Shown: one piece after another, positions 53,287-62,126 of the stretch | Layout of the letters: the number at the start of each line of letters is the position of its first letter | Position numbering within the stretch: position 1 is the first letter of the stretch | Origin: CAVVYA01 sp963752345 | GTDB taxonomy: Bacteria; Pseudomonadota; Alphaproteobacteria; SMXQ01 | Assembly: GCA_963752345.1 (NCBI GenBank) | Contig: CAVVYA010000012.1 | Coordinates: 101,841-165,840, forward strand | Reading direction: 5' to 3' | Length of the DNA stretch: 64,000 bases | Translations under genes and position numbers: made by a program | The notes under the pieces: model-generated | The model's database searches: none | Told to the model about the DNA's origin: nothing | Seen by the model: the letters and a program-made list of their open reading frames with translations, nothing else

Positions 53287-54747
53287 ATGGCCATCAGGAT
53301 GCGTGGGGCGGTGAGCCTGGCACTTGCCGGCGCTTCGGCCGCGTTGTTCGGTTGCACCATGCTGGGTGGCGGCGACTCTATGCAGGCCGCCGGCGGCAAG
53401 GAAGAGGCGAAGAACATGCGCCTCGTGGGCTACCACGATCTGTCGGCGCGCACCGCCTATCAGCCGACCATCAAGAAGCAGGGCGATCGCTGGATCGCCT
53501 ATATCGGCTCGCACGGCGGCCGCATGGTCAATCCGCTCACCGGCGCACTGGAAGAGAACGGCACCAATATCCTCGACGTCACCGATCCGAGGGCGCCGAA
53601 GCTGCTGCATCATATTCCCGGCGAGAAGGGCCGCGAGGTGCCCGGCCGCGAGACCGGCGGCGCGCAGATGACGCGGGTCTGCCTCGGCTCGGAACTGCCC
53701 AAGGCCGACAGGAACAAGGTCTACCTGCTGCGCACCTTCGGCGATTCGACCCAGGAACTCTACGACGTCACCATGCCGGAGCAGCCCGTCCGCATCGCCC
53801 AATTCGGCAAGTTCCGCAGCACCCACAAGAACGAATGGGAATGCACCACCGGGATCGCCTATATCCCGGGCAGCCACGACGCCTATCAGGCGTCGCGCGT
53901 CACCCATGTCTACGACCTGTCCAACCCGGCCAAGCCGGTGTTCATCCGCACTTTCGCATTGGTCGAGCAGCTCAAAGGCGTCAAGGGCTACCAGCCGGGC
54001 CAGATCCATGGGCCGCTCTCGGCTCATCCCATGCGCGAACGGGTTTACTTCGGCTATGGCACCAACGCCCGCGGCGCCGGCCAGATCGTCGACCGGCAGA
54101 AGCTGCTGAATGGCCAGCGCGCGCCCAACACCAAGAATCTGCTGCACCCGGAGATTTCGCGCATCGACCTGCCTGAATTCATGGGCGCGCACACCACCTT
54201 TCCGCTGCTGAACGTGGAGGTGCCGGAATTCAAGGAATCGGAAAAGAAGCAGCGCGACTTCCTCGTCATCGTGAACGAGAACAACACGACGGTCTGCAAC
54301 GAGCCGCGTCAGATGGTGTTCTTCGTCGATATCACCGACGAGGCGCGACCGTTCGGCGTGGCCAATTACCACCCGCTGGAATCGAGCGGCAACTTCTGCA
54401 GCCGCGGCGGGCGCTTCGGGGCGCACGCCTCGAACGAAAACATGACGCCCATCTACTATCAGAAGCTGATGTTCTTCAGTTGGTTCAATGCCGGCGTGCG
54501 CATGGTCGACGTGCGCAATCCTTATCGCCCGCAAGAGGTCGGATATTACATTCCGCCGGTCAATGCGCGGACCGACGAACGCTGCGCCGACGAGCGGAAC
54601 AAGACCGATTGCGTGCCGGTCATCCAGATCAACAATGTGGAGGTGGATGACCGCGGCTATGTCTATGCCGTCGATCGCGCGAATTCCGGCCTCTATATCC
54701 TCGAGGTCATCGGCGAGGCGCGCGCCATCGCCAACCTGCCGCGCTGA
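53287..54747 (+). CDS. LVIVD-repeat beta-propeller lipoprotein
   Basis: The 486-residue protein follows AGGGGAGG and begins with a lipoprotein signal ending in LFGC, so the mature N-terminus would be a lipidated Cys. The body holds repeats of the LVIVD type, for example NGTNILDVTDPRAPKLLHHI, HVYDLSNPAKPVFIRTF and GVRMVDVRNPYRPQEVGYYI, expected to form a beta-propeller in the periplasm or on the surface. Several Cys occur in pairs near the C-terminus (ERCADERNKTDC). Function is unknown. Confidence 0.85.
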   Translation: MAIRMRGAVSLALAGASAALFGCTMLGGGDSMQAAGGKEEAKNMRLVGYHDLSARTAYQPTIKKQGDRWIAYIGSHGGRMVNPLTGALEENGTNILDVTDPRAPKLLHHIPGEKGREVPGRETGGAQMTRVCLGSELPKADRNKVYLLRTFGDSTQELYDVTMPEQPVRIAQFGKFRSTHKNEWECTTGIAYIPGSHDAYQASRVTHVYDLSNPAKPVFIRTFALVEQLKGVKGYQPGQIHGPLSAHPMRERVYFGYGTNARGAGQIVDRQKLLNGQRAPNTKNLLHPEISRIDLPEFMGAHTTFPLLNVEVPEFKESEKKQRDFLVIVNENNTTVCNEPRQMVFFVDITDEARPFGVANYHPLESSGNFCSRGGRFGAHASNENMTPIYYQKLMFFSWFNAGVRMVDVRNPYRPQEVGYYIPPVNARTDERCADERNKTDCVPVIQINNVEVDDRGYVYAVDRANSGLYILEVIGEARAIANLPR

Positions 54748-54777
54748 CAGCCCAACCTCCCGCGGCCGGGTTCGCGT

Positions 54778-55113
54778 TTATCCGGCGCGAAACTTTGGCC
54801 GCGCGGCGTCCCGAAGCGTGCCCATGCTGATGCTCAAATCGAGCCACAGCAGGCCAACGCCGGGTAGGCCGGCGACGAGCCATGCCGGCTGGCGCAAGAT
54901 CCAGGCAATTCCCGGATCCCAGACGACCGGATAGAAATGACGCTGAATGAAGGAATGCGCGCCTTCGAGACTTGGCGCGTGGAGGTTCGTCCACAATTGT
55001 CCGGCGGCGAGGGCGGTCCAATGGCCGGTGCGTATCAGTCCGTAGATTTCCACCCCCGCCGCGATGAAGGCGAAGATGAGAAACACAACTGCGATCAGAC
55101 GTATGATGAACAT
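54778..55113 (-). CDS. Small membrane protein of unknown function
   Basis: The 111-residue protein begins MFIIRLIAVVFLIFAFIAAG, a membrane helix, and has a second hydrophobic segment near the C-terminus (PAWLVAGLPGVGLLWLDLSI). GGAGTGG before the ATG supports the start. It resembles small alphaproteobacterial PetA-like hypothetical proteins, but I cannot name a family. It converges with the LVIVD gene. Confidence 0.62.
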   Translation of the reverse strand: MFIIRLIAVVFLIFAFIAAGVEIYGLIRTGHWTALAAGQLWTNLHAPSLEGAHSFIQRHFYPVVWDPGIAWILRQPAWLVAGLPGVGLLWLDLSISMGTLRDAARPKFRAG

Positions 55114-55316
55114 AGCCGCCACTCCTGTGCTGCGGCATGACATCGACCCGATCTGCGACGGAAGGGTCGCTACAAGGACAAAAGCGTACGCCCACGGGGC
55201 TGCGCCGTCCACAACAGTCGATTCGGAATTGAGCCAATTTCCGCCGATTGCGCGGACAGCCTTAACGATACGCGCGGCGAATCCGCAGCGGAATGAACGG
55301 TGTGGATTGAGCGGGA
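55114..55316. other. Gene-free stretch before the EamA-like remnant
   Basis: No gene is seen. An FNR-like TTGAG-CGGG-ATTAA occurs at 55307-55320, with one mismatch in each half-site against TTGAT-N4-ATCAA. It is too weak to call. Confidence 0.3.
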
Positions 55317-55460
55317 TTAAGATTCGCTGGAAAGCGATCTTACAATCGAACCCCGCACGATCGGGCTGCCGCCGATGATGGTGGGCCGGCTCGGGTGTTC
55401 GCCGAGGAACAACGCGCCGAGGAGGATTGCGAAGGCGACGCTCAAATTGTCGCCGCATTT
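55317..55460 (-). pseudogene. Remnant of an EamA/DMT-type transporter
   Basis: The last 40 or so codons of a short frame read LSVAFAILLGALFLGEHPSR followed by PTIIGGSPIVRGSIV, which fits the final helix pair of EamA transporters (AVLLAWLFLGE.., then IGGALILAG..). Polar and Pro/Arg changes spoil the last helix (GGSPIVRG). The other nine helices are missing. It is likely a decayed C-terminal fragment; chance similarity cannot be excluded. Confidence 0.42.
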
Positions 55461-55592
55461 TTCCAGCCGTGTGACCGGTTCGCGGCGCAGCGCGCGCTGG
55501 TCAAAAGAAATGCCGCCGTCCGGGGGGCGGAACGGCGGCACTGTCGGGGTACGCTTACGCAAGACCCGGATACGGGCAAGCCCGCACCAGTG

Positions 55593-56084
55593 TTATGGCG
55601 TCGGGTGCCTTTGCAGGCCGCCGGCGTCAGAACGGCGATTGAGGGCCGCCTCGCTGGCCGGATAGTTCACCACGGAGACCGGCACGTCCACCCGCCGCAG
55701 CACGCGTCCGACCACGGAGTGGAGATCGAGGCTGCCGACGATCCCGAGATTGTTGGCGCTCATCACGATCTCGTCGACAGCGAGTTCCTTCGATGCCCGG
55801 GCGATGGTCTCGACCGTGTCGCCGGCGTAGATGTGCGGGATGTAGGGCACGTTGGCTTCTTCCAGCAGGCGCTTGGCCCTGGCCAGGGCCTTCGCCCCTT
55901 GCTCGTGCTGGAAATCGCGGATCACCGTCGCTTTGAGGAAGCGCCCGATATAGGACCCGAGCCGCGGCTGCACGGTGACCAAGTGGATGGTCCCGATCTG
56001 GCCGAGACGAACCTGGCGGATAACGCTCTGTACCGCTGCATCGGAGCGCATGGTGCCGTCAACCGGGAGAAGAATAGACCGCAT
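55593..56084 (-). CDS. Universal stress protein, UspA family
   Basis: The 163-residue protein begins MRSILLPVDGTMRSDAAVQS and has an alpha/beta core with VDEIVMSANNLGIVGSLDLHSVV near the end. The typical ATP-binding G-x2-G-x9-G-S/T run is changed to NNLGIVGSLDLHSVVGRVLRRVDVPV, so nucleotide binding is partly supported. It is probably a cytoplasmic stress protein. An intact gene between two remnants. Confidence 0.85.
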   Translation of the reverse strand: MRSILLPVDGTMRSDAAVQSVIRQVRLGQIGTIHLVTVQPRLGSYIGRFLKATVIRDFQHEQGAKALARAKRLLEEANVPYIPHIYAGDTVETIARASKELAVDEIVMSANNLGIVGSLDLHSVVGRVLRRVDVPVSVVNYPASEAALNRRSDAGGLQRHPTP

Positions 56085-56095
56085 CTCGTGTCCTC

Positions 56096-56357
56096 CTACC
56101 GCGAACTTTGTGATGAAACCTGAGGATTGCTATGTACCTGTTTGTGCTCCCGGCCCTCGCGTTGCGCGTTGCGCGAGAACAGCAGCAGGAGGCGCGTGAT
56201 CATGGCGAGCGACAGGCCGACGATGCGCGCCTTTTCGCGCTGATGCACCGGCAGGGTGGCGGCAATGATGGCGATGACGACGATATTGTCGATCCCGAGA
56301 ACGATCTCGAGGCTGGTCAGGGTCAGGAGGCTCAGCAGGGTTTTCGAAGTCGAACAT
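56096..56357 (-). pseudogene. Truncated terC-like membrane protein gene
   Basis: MFDFENPA at 56357 and, in a shifted frame, LLSLLTLTSLEIVLGIDNIV and AARIVGLSLAMITRLLLL-like sequence (here ATLPVHQREKARIVGLSLAMITRL) match the first two helices of TerC/YkoY membrane proteins, including the metal-site-like E and D of EIVLGIDN. After LLLLFS the sequence changes to NAQREGREHKQVHSN and stops, about 90 residues into a family of 220 or more. A frameshift also lies near 56325. It is a 5' fragment and surely not functional as a transporter. Confidence 0.75.
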
Positions 56358-56491
56358 GACGCGGCGCCTGCCCATTTTTTAACGGGATAGACGCGCGCAA
56401 TCCCGCGCATCCTCGTTGGAAAGGTAGGGTCTCGCGAGGCGGGTACGAAATAGTGGAACACCACTACGTGCAACGGCCGAGACGATGGCGG
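56358..56491. other. Spacer upstream of the terC remnant
   Basis: No gene seen; it separates the remnant from the response regulator stop at 56492. Confidence 0.4.
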
Positions 56492-57106
56492 TTAGACGCC
56501 TTGCTCGAGCAGGATCGCCATCCGGATGAGCTCGGACAGGTTGCGCGCCGCGGTCTTTTCCATGACCCGGGCGCGGTGGATCTCGACGGTGCGGACCGCG
56601 ATCTTGAGCCGGTCGGCGACCACCTTGTTCGGGTGGCCCGCGACCACCAGGTCCATGACCTCGCGCTCACGCGGGGTCAGTTGTTCGATCCGGGCCGCCA
56701 CGGTCGTCCGGTCGAAGGTCGAGCCAAGCGCCGCCATGCCGCGACGCAGCGCTTCATCGATACTGGCGAGCAAGGCGTCGCTGTCGAACGGCTTCTCGAG
56801 AAAATCGACGGCCCCGGCCTTGAGTGCCGCGACCGCCAGAGGAACGTCGCCATGGCCGGTGATGATGATCACGGGCAAGGGGATGCCGCGGCGTTTCAAC
56901 TCGCGCTGCAGCTCCAGCCCGCTCATGCCGGGCATGCGGATGTCGAGAATGGCGCAGCCCGTGGCCGCCGGCGTTAAGGCGTCGAGAAAGTGCTCGGCGG
57001 ACTCGAACGTCCGCAATTGGTGGCCATGCACATCGAGCAGCGCCGTCAGGCCGTCGCGCACGGCCTTGTCGTCATCGACGACATAGATGGTGGGTTTAGA
57101 ATTCAC
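56492..57106 (-). CDS. FixJ-family response regulator
   Basis: The 204-residue regulator has a receiver domain (residues 5-120) with phospho-acceptor Asp55 in CAILDIRMPGMSG, acidic pocket VVDDD and Lys105 in LEKPF. The C-terminal LuxR-type helix-turn-helix (LTPREREVMDLVVAGHPNKVVADRL) follows. The start is a GTG at 57106, 11 bases inside the kinase gene. It is read in the same direction as the kinase and surely paired with it. Target promoters are unknown. Confidence 0.93.
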   Translation of the reverse strand: MNSKPTIYVVDDDKAVRDGLTALLDVHGHQLRTFESAEHFLDALTPAATGCAILDIRMPGMSGLELQRELKRRGIPLPVIIITGHGDVPLAVAALKAGAVDFLEKPFDSDALLASIDEALRRGMAALGSTFDRTTVAARIEQLTPREREVMDLVVAGHPNKVVADRLKIAVRTVEIHRARVMEKTAARNLSELIRMAILLEQGV

Positions 57107-59084
57107 TTTTGATGTCCGTGTAGCTGGGCAGGGTAAAGCGAATATCGGCACCCGTTTCGGCACTGTTGGCCGACGGCACGGTCCAGATGCGCCCGCCGTG
57201 CGCCTCGATGATCGAACGGCTGATCGACAGGCCGAGTCCCATGCCGGTGCTCTTGGTGGTCGAGAACGGCTTGAACATGCGGTCCTCCAGTTCGGCGGCG
57301 AATCCCGGACCGGTATCCTGCACCGCAATGGTGACGAAGCCCGGTTCGCCCGGGTCGAGCGCCGCGGACAACCGGATTTCGCGCCGCTCTACCGGAATGT
57401 GTGCCATGGCCTCCATGCTATTGCGTATCAGATTGAGGATGACTTGTTCAACCTGGATGGCATCGGCGAGGACAGGTGGGGTCTCGCGCTCGAACCGGAT
57501 GACGACCCGCACGTGATTGAGCGACGCCTCCGACTTCACCAGGTCGTAGACTGCCTTGAAGATCTGCGCGACCTCGACCTTGGTGACATTCGCGTCGCCG
57601 CGACGCAGGAATTCACGCGTGCTGCGGATGATGTCACCGGCGCGCAGCGCCTGCTGCACGGTCTGCTCGATCAGGTTTTGCGCCTTGCGCGATCTCTCAT
57701 CCTCCACGGTGGACCCCTTGAGCAGCACCTGGCAGGCGCGGGCAAAGCTGATCAGCGCCGTGAGCGGCTGGTTCAATTCATGAGCCAGGGAGGCGGCCAT
57801 CTCCCCGGTCGCTGTCAGGCGGGAGGCATGGGCGAGCTCGGCCTCGTGCTCCTTGAGCCAGAGCTCGGCCTGCTTGCGGATGGAAATATCGCGCACGGCC
57901 GCGACATAGAGGGCGCCACCGCCGACAGCGGCCTGGCCGACCGCCACCTCCGCTGGGAAGGTGGTGTCGTCCAGGCGCTTGGCGATCATCTCATCGCCGG
58001 CGACCGAATCGGGTGTCTCGCTGTCGAGCCCGGCGAGCAGGGTCTGGATATTGATGCCGACCGGCCAGCGTCCCGTGGCGGAGAACATGCGCTCGGCGGC
58101 CGGATTGGCCGAGGTGATCTCGCCCGTCTCGTCGAAGGTCAGAATGGCGTCGGGCGCCGTTTCGACCACGGTTTGCAGGCGTGTTTCGCTGTCGCGCAGC
58201 GAGGATTCCGCGCGTTCCTCCTCGTCGACGATCGAGCCGAGCACGAGTCCGGTGACCGCGACGGCCAGCATCAACAGCTGGAACTGGGTCGTCACCCCGG
58301 CGTCGTAGCCCTTGAGCTGGATGGCCAGCACGAGGCCGAGCTGGGTGGCGAGGATGCCCCAGGTGGCGCCGACCAGACCGCCGCGCAGGCCGATCCAGAT
58401 CAGCGGCAGGAAAAGCACGTAGGAATATTCGAAATGGTCGGTCGGCTCCCAGCCGAAGATGATCCACAGGCCGAAGGCGATGGCGCCGAGCTGTAAGACG
58501 TATTCCAGCGGATGGAATCCATGCGCCAGGCGGCCGCGCTGCTGCGGGTCCGTCATCAATAGGGCCAGGGGCGTGAAGCCGGCGATGCCGATCATGTCGC
58601 CGACCCAGAAGTGGAGGGCGAAGTTCGCGAATTCAGGCTTGGGCACCAGTCCGCTGACGGCGAAGATGGCGACCACCGATACGGCGACGATCATGGTCGC
58701 GACCAGCGCCACCGCGAGCAGGGTGAGCAGATCGCGGTGAGTGCGCAGGCGGATCGAACTCAGCAAACGGTTGCGCAGCATCATGGCCGCCACGGCGTAG
58801 ACCAACGCGATGATCAAAGCCGGCCCAACGACCGCAAGCGGCTCGCTGGACAGGCCGTGCAACAGCACGCTCGAGACGGCGACAGCGGCGAACACCGCGG
58901 GGGCGAAGCTCGGGCCATAGCGCAACAGCAGGGCGAAGCTCAGGCCGGCCGGCGGATTCCACGGCGTGATGCCGAGCACGCCCGCGCCGCCCGACGGCTG
59001 AATGAGGCTTATCCAGTCGAGGGCGATATAGAGTGCCAGATATCCGGCAATAAGAATGGCCTGCCGCAAGATCATGGTGCGCAT
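57096..59084 (-). CDS. MASE1-PAS sensor histidine kinase
   Basis: The 662-residue kinase has an N-terminal MASE1 domain of about eight helices (residues 8-280; GITPWNPPAGLSFALLLRYGP is typical), a PAS domain at about 295-415, a HisKA domain with His435 in SLAHELNQPLTAL, and an HATPase domain with NLIRNSMEA, DTGPGF and GMGLGLSISRSIIEAHGG. MASE1 ligands are unknown. The PAS lacks an obvious heme His, so oxygen sensing like FixL cannot be claimed. The kinase is next to the carbohydrate-type importer, with 121 bases between. Confidence 0.92.
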   Translation of the reverse strand: MRTMILRQAILIAGYLALYIALDWISLIQPSGGAGVLGITPWNPPAGLSFALLLRYGPSFAPAVFAAVAVSSVLLHGLSSEPLAVVGPALIIALVYAVAAMMLRNRLLSSIRLRTHRDLLTLLAVALVATMIVAVSVVAIFAVSGLVPKPEFANFALHFWVGDMIGIAGFTPLALLMTDPQQRGRLAHGFHPLEYVLQLGAIAFGLWIIFGWEPTDHFEYSYVLFLPLIWIGLRGGLVGATWGILATQLGLVLAIQLKGYDAGVTTQFQLLMLAVAVTGLVLGSIVDEEERAESSLRDSETRLQTVVETAPDAILTFDETGEITSANPAAERMFSATGRWPVGINIQTLLAGLDSETPDSVAGDEMIAKRLDDTTFPAEVAVGQAAVGGGALYVAAVRDISIRKQAELWLKEHEAELAHASRLTATGEMAASLAHELNQPLTALISFARACQVLLKGSTVEDERSRKAQNLIEQTVQQALRAGDIIRSTREFLRRGDANVTKVEVAQIFKAVYDLVKSEASLNHVRVVIRFERETPPVLADAIQVEQVILNLIRNSMEAMAHIPVERREIRLSAALDPGEPGFVTIAVQDTGPGFAAELEDRMFKPFSTTKSTGMGLGLSISRSIIEAHGGRIWTVPSANSAETGADIRFTLPSYTDIKSEF

Positions 59085-59205
59085 TCAACCATGGGGTGCG
59101 GTGTCCGCAACAGCGAAACCTCGCCGCTGCGAATCCCAGTTAAGCCGGTTCGCGCACTGGCGCCCTTGCCAACCAGGACACAGTTAAAACTCATTCCGCG
59201 AAGGG

Positions 59206-60061
59206 TTATTTCACCGCGCCGCCGGTGAAGCCGGCAACGAACTGGTCGACGAAGAAATTGTAGATGATCGCGATCGGCACGCTGGCGATCAGGCAGGCCG
59301 CCATCATCGAGCCCCAGAAATATACGTCGCCGCGCACCAGGAATGTCGGCACGCCGACGCTCACTGTGTAATTGGCGCCGGCGGTGATGAAGGTAACGCC
59401 GTAGACGAACTCCTGGGTCACCAGGGTGAAGGCGAAGATGACGACCGTCAGCATGCCCGCGAGCGAGATCGGCATGACCACCTTGACGAAGGCGCCGAAG
59501 CGCGACAGCCCATCGATCATGGCGGCGTCCTCGAGATCGCGCGGGATGGCCTTGAAGAAGCCCATGAGCAGCCAGGTGCAGAACGGCACCGTGAAGCTGG
59601 GATAGACCAGCACCAGGGACCACAGGCTGTCCTGCAACCCGAGCCCGGCGATGATGCGCGAGAATGGAATGAACAGAATGGTTGGCGGCACGAGGTAGGT
59701 CAGAAAGATCGTGACGCCGAGAGTCTCCGCCCAGCGTCCGGTCATGCGCGCGAGCGCGTAGCCCGCCGGCACGGCGAGTGCCAGCGTGATCGCCACCACG
59801 GCGAGCCCGACCAGGCCGGTGTTGATCAGCCATTGCAGGTATTGCGTGTCGCTGAACAGCACCGTCGAGATGGCGCAGGGTCGGCGGATCGTTGAACAGG
59901 TAAGGATTGTTCTCCGTGTTGTGCAGATCCTGCGTCGTCTTGAAGGTGGTGATGACCATCCAATAAAACGGAAACGCCAGGAAGGTGATGAAGAACACCA
60001 GGATCGCGGCATGGCCGCTCTTGACGGCGATACGGCGGGCGCGGGCGGTGGCGGGAGTCAT
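59206..60061 (-). CDS. ABC transporter permease, MalG-like (one frameshift)
   Basis: The N-terminus (ILVFFITFLAFPFYWMVITTF) and the rest are in different frames with a break near 59880; the main part has VGLAVVAITLALAVPAGYAL and the EAA-type loop DLEDAAMIDGLSRFGAFVKVVMPIS. About 285 residues. The start ATG at 60061 overlaps the previous stop by one base. It forms the import channel with the MalF-like permease. Confidence 0.9.
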
Positions 60062-60990
60062 CACACGACCTCCGCCTTGCGCGCGAAATGCAGAAACAGC
60101 ACCGCGACGGCGGCGAGCACCGGGAACAGGAACAGCGAAACCGCCGCGCCGCCCGCCAGATCGCCGCCCTGGATGCCGGTGAAATAGGCCCAGCTCGCCA
60201 GGGTCTGGGTCGTGTCGTAGGGCCCGCCGCGGGTCAGCACGAAGACCACGATCATGTCGGTGAAGGTGAAGATGATGCCGAACAGCAGCGCCACCAGGGT
60301 GATCGGCGTGACCAGCGGCAGAGTGACCTGGAACTTGGTGCGCCAGAAGCCGGCGCCGTCCACCGCGGCGGCATCATGGATGTCCTGCGGGATCGACGAC
60401 AGGCCGGCGAGGATGATCACCGTGGCGAGCGGCACGAGGCGCCAGACATGGAGGATGATGATCGAGGCCATGGCGAGATGGGGTTCGCCGAGCCAGATCG
60501 GCCACTCGTTGGGCCCGAGAATGCCGAGCGCCCGGCCGGTCCAGTTGATCACGCTGTAGATCGAATTGAAGATCCACAGCCAGCCGATGCTGCCGAGCGA
60601 GATCGGCGCCACCCAGGGCAGCAGAATCAAGAGACGGACGAACCATTTGCCGCGGAAATTGGCGGCCAGCGCCATGGCGAGGATATTGGCCATGACCAGC
60701 ACCAGCACCTGGGAGATCGCGGTGAAGACGAGCGTGTTCTTGAGCGATGTCCAGAAGGTCCGACTGGCGAGGATGCGGGCGAAATTGTCGAGCCCGACGA
60801 AACTCATGTCGCGGCTCGCCACCGTGACGTTCGACAGGCTGTAGGCCAGCGACAGCAGGAACGGGAAGCCGACCAGCAGCACGATATAGAGAATGGCCGG
60901 CGCGAGCATGAGCCGCCACAGCCAGCGCTCGTTGTCGGCGAGCCGCAGTAGTGGACCGCGCCGCGCGGGCGCTGCATCCGCCGCCGTCAT
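60061..60990 (-). CDS. ABC transporter permease, MalF-like
   Basis: The 309-residue protein has six helices and the EAA loop DIHDAAAVDGAGFWRTKFQVTLPL followed by TPITLVALLFG. ATG 60990 overlaps the ATPase stop by 4 bases. It is unbroken. Confidence 0.93.
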   Translation of the reverse strand: MTAADAAPARRGPLLRLADNERWLWRLMLAPAILYIVLLVGFPFLLSLAYSLSNVTVASRDMSFVGLDNFARILASRTFWTSLKNTLVFTAISQVLVLVMANILAMALAANFRGKWFVRLLILLPWVAPISLGSIGWLWIFNSIYSVINWTGRALGILGPNEWPIWLGEPHLAMASIIILHVWRLVPLATVIILAGLSSIPQDIHDAAAVDGAGFWRTKFQVTLPLVTPITLVALLFGIIFTFTDMIVVFVLTRGGPYDTTQTLASWAYFTGIQGGDLAGGAAVSLFLFPVLAAVAVLFLHFARKAEVV

Positions 60991-62021
60991 GGCGCCGCGC
61001 TGTCTTCGCAGCGCTTGCCGGTGGCACGGTCGAATCGGACGATGTCGCGGCGGCGCACGACGAAGTCGTAGAGCGCGCCGGCGTCGATCTCGGTGCGGAT
61101 GTTGGTCGGGATCTTCGAGATCGACATGGGGCTGGCCCGGCCAATTCTCGAGCACGCCATAGACCAGCCGGTCGGCGCCGAGATATTCGACGCGGGTGAC
61201 GCGGAACGGCAAGGTGACATTGTCGCCGCCGGGTTCGACGCCGTGGGGCAGGAAGGCCTCGGGCCGGAAGCCGAGCCAGGTGGCGCCGTCCTCGATCAGG
61301 TTCATCGGCGGCGAGCCGATGAAGGTGGCGACGAAGATGTCGGCGGGACGGCCGTAGATCTCATGCGGCGTGCCGATCTGGCACACCTGGCCCGCGTTCA
61401 GCACGGCGATGCGGTCGCCGAGCCCCATGGCCTCGGCCTGGTCGTGGGTGACGTAGATCGTCGTGGTGGCGAGATTCTGCTGGAACTGCTTGAGCTCGTC
61501 GCGCGCCGAGTTGCGCAGCTTGGCGTCGAGGTTGGACAGCGGCTCGTCGAGCAGAAAGACGACCGGCTCGCGCACCACGGCGCGGGCCAAGCGCGACGCG
61601 CTGGCGCTCGCCGCCGGACAAGCTGGCGCGGCTTGCGGTCGAGCAACCGTTCGATGCCGAACATGCGCGCCGCCCAATCGACCTTCTTGCGGATCTCCGC
61701 CTTCGCCATGCCGACCGCGCGCAGCGGAAACGAGATGTTCCTCTCCACGGTGAGATGCGGATAGAGCGCGTAGCTCTGGAACACCATGGCGATGTTGCGC
61801 GCCCGCGGCGGCAGGTCGGTGACCACCTGGCCGTCGATCACGATGTCGCCGCTGGTCGGCCGCTCGAGCCCGGCGATCATCCGCATCAGCGTCGTCTTGC
61901 CGCAGCCGGACGGGCCGAGCAGGACGAGGAACTCGCCCTCGCGCGCCGCCAGGTCGATGCCGTTGACCGCGGCCACGTCGCCGAACTTTTTGAAGACGCG
62001 TCTTGCTTCGACCGTTGCCAT
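60987..62021 (-). CDS. ABC transporter ATP-binding protein, UgpC/MalK type (two frameshifts)
   Basis: Walker A GPSGCGKTTLMRMIAGLE, Q-loop MVFQSYALYPHLTV, signature SGGERQRVALARAVV, Walker B VVFLLDEPLSNLDAKLR and H-loop YVTHDQAEAMG are present. The C-terminal regulatory OB domain follows. The frame changes near 61610, just before the signature, and near 61140, in the C-terminal domain, and ends at 60987. The UgpC/MalK type fits sugars, polyols or sugar phosphates. Confidence 0.9.
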
Positions 62022-62079
62022 GGATGGACCCGGTTGTTTTTTTGAACGGTGTGAATGCTGTGACGATGCTCGCGAAGGA

Positions 62080-62117
62080 AGAAGGCCCGGCCGCAGATTG
62101 CTGCAACCGGGCCTTCT
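62080..62117 (-). promoter_or_regulatory. Stem-loop between the binding protein and ATPase genes
   Basis: AGAAGGCCCGG and CCGGGCCTTCT form an 11-bp perfect stem with a 16-base loop that itself can pair GCAG with CTGC. It lies 9 bases after the binding protein stop. In many importer operons such a stem protects the binding protein mRNA so that it is made in excess of the membrane parts. Confidence 0.5.
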
Positions 62118-62126
62118 ATGCCGGGA

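Noticed and set aside
55307..55320. FNR/FixK-like TTGAG-CGGG-ATTAA
   Set aside because: One mismatch in each half-site, and no intact gene lies in a suitable place downstream.
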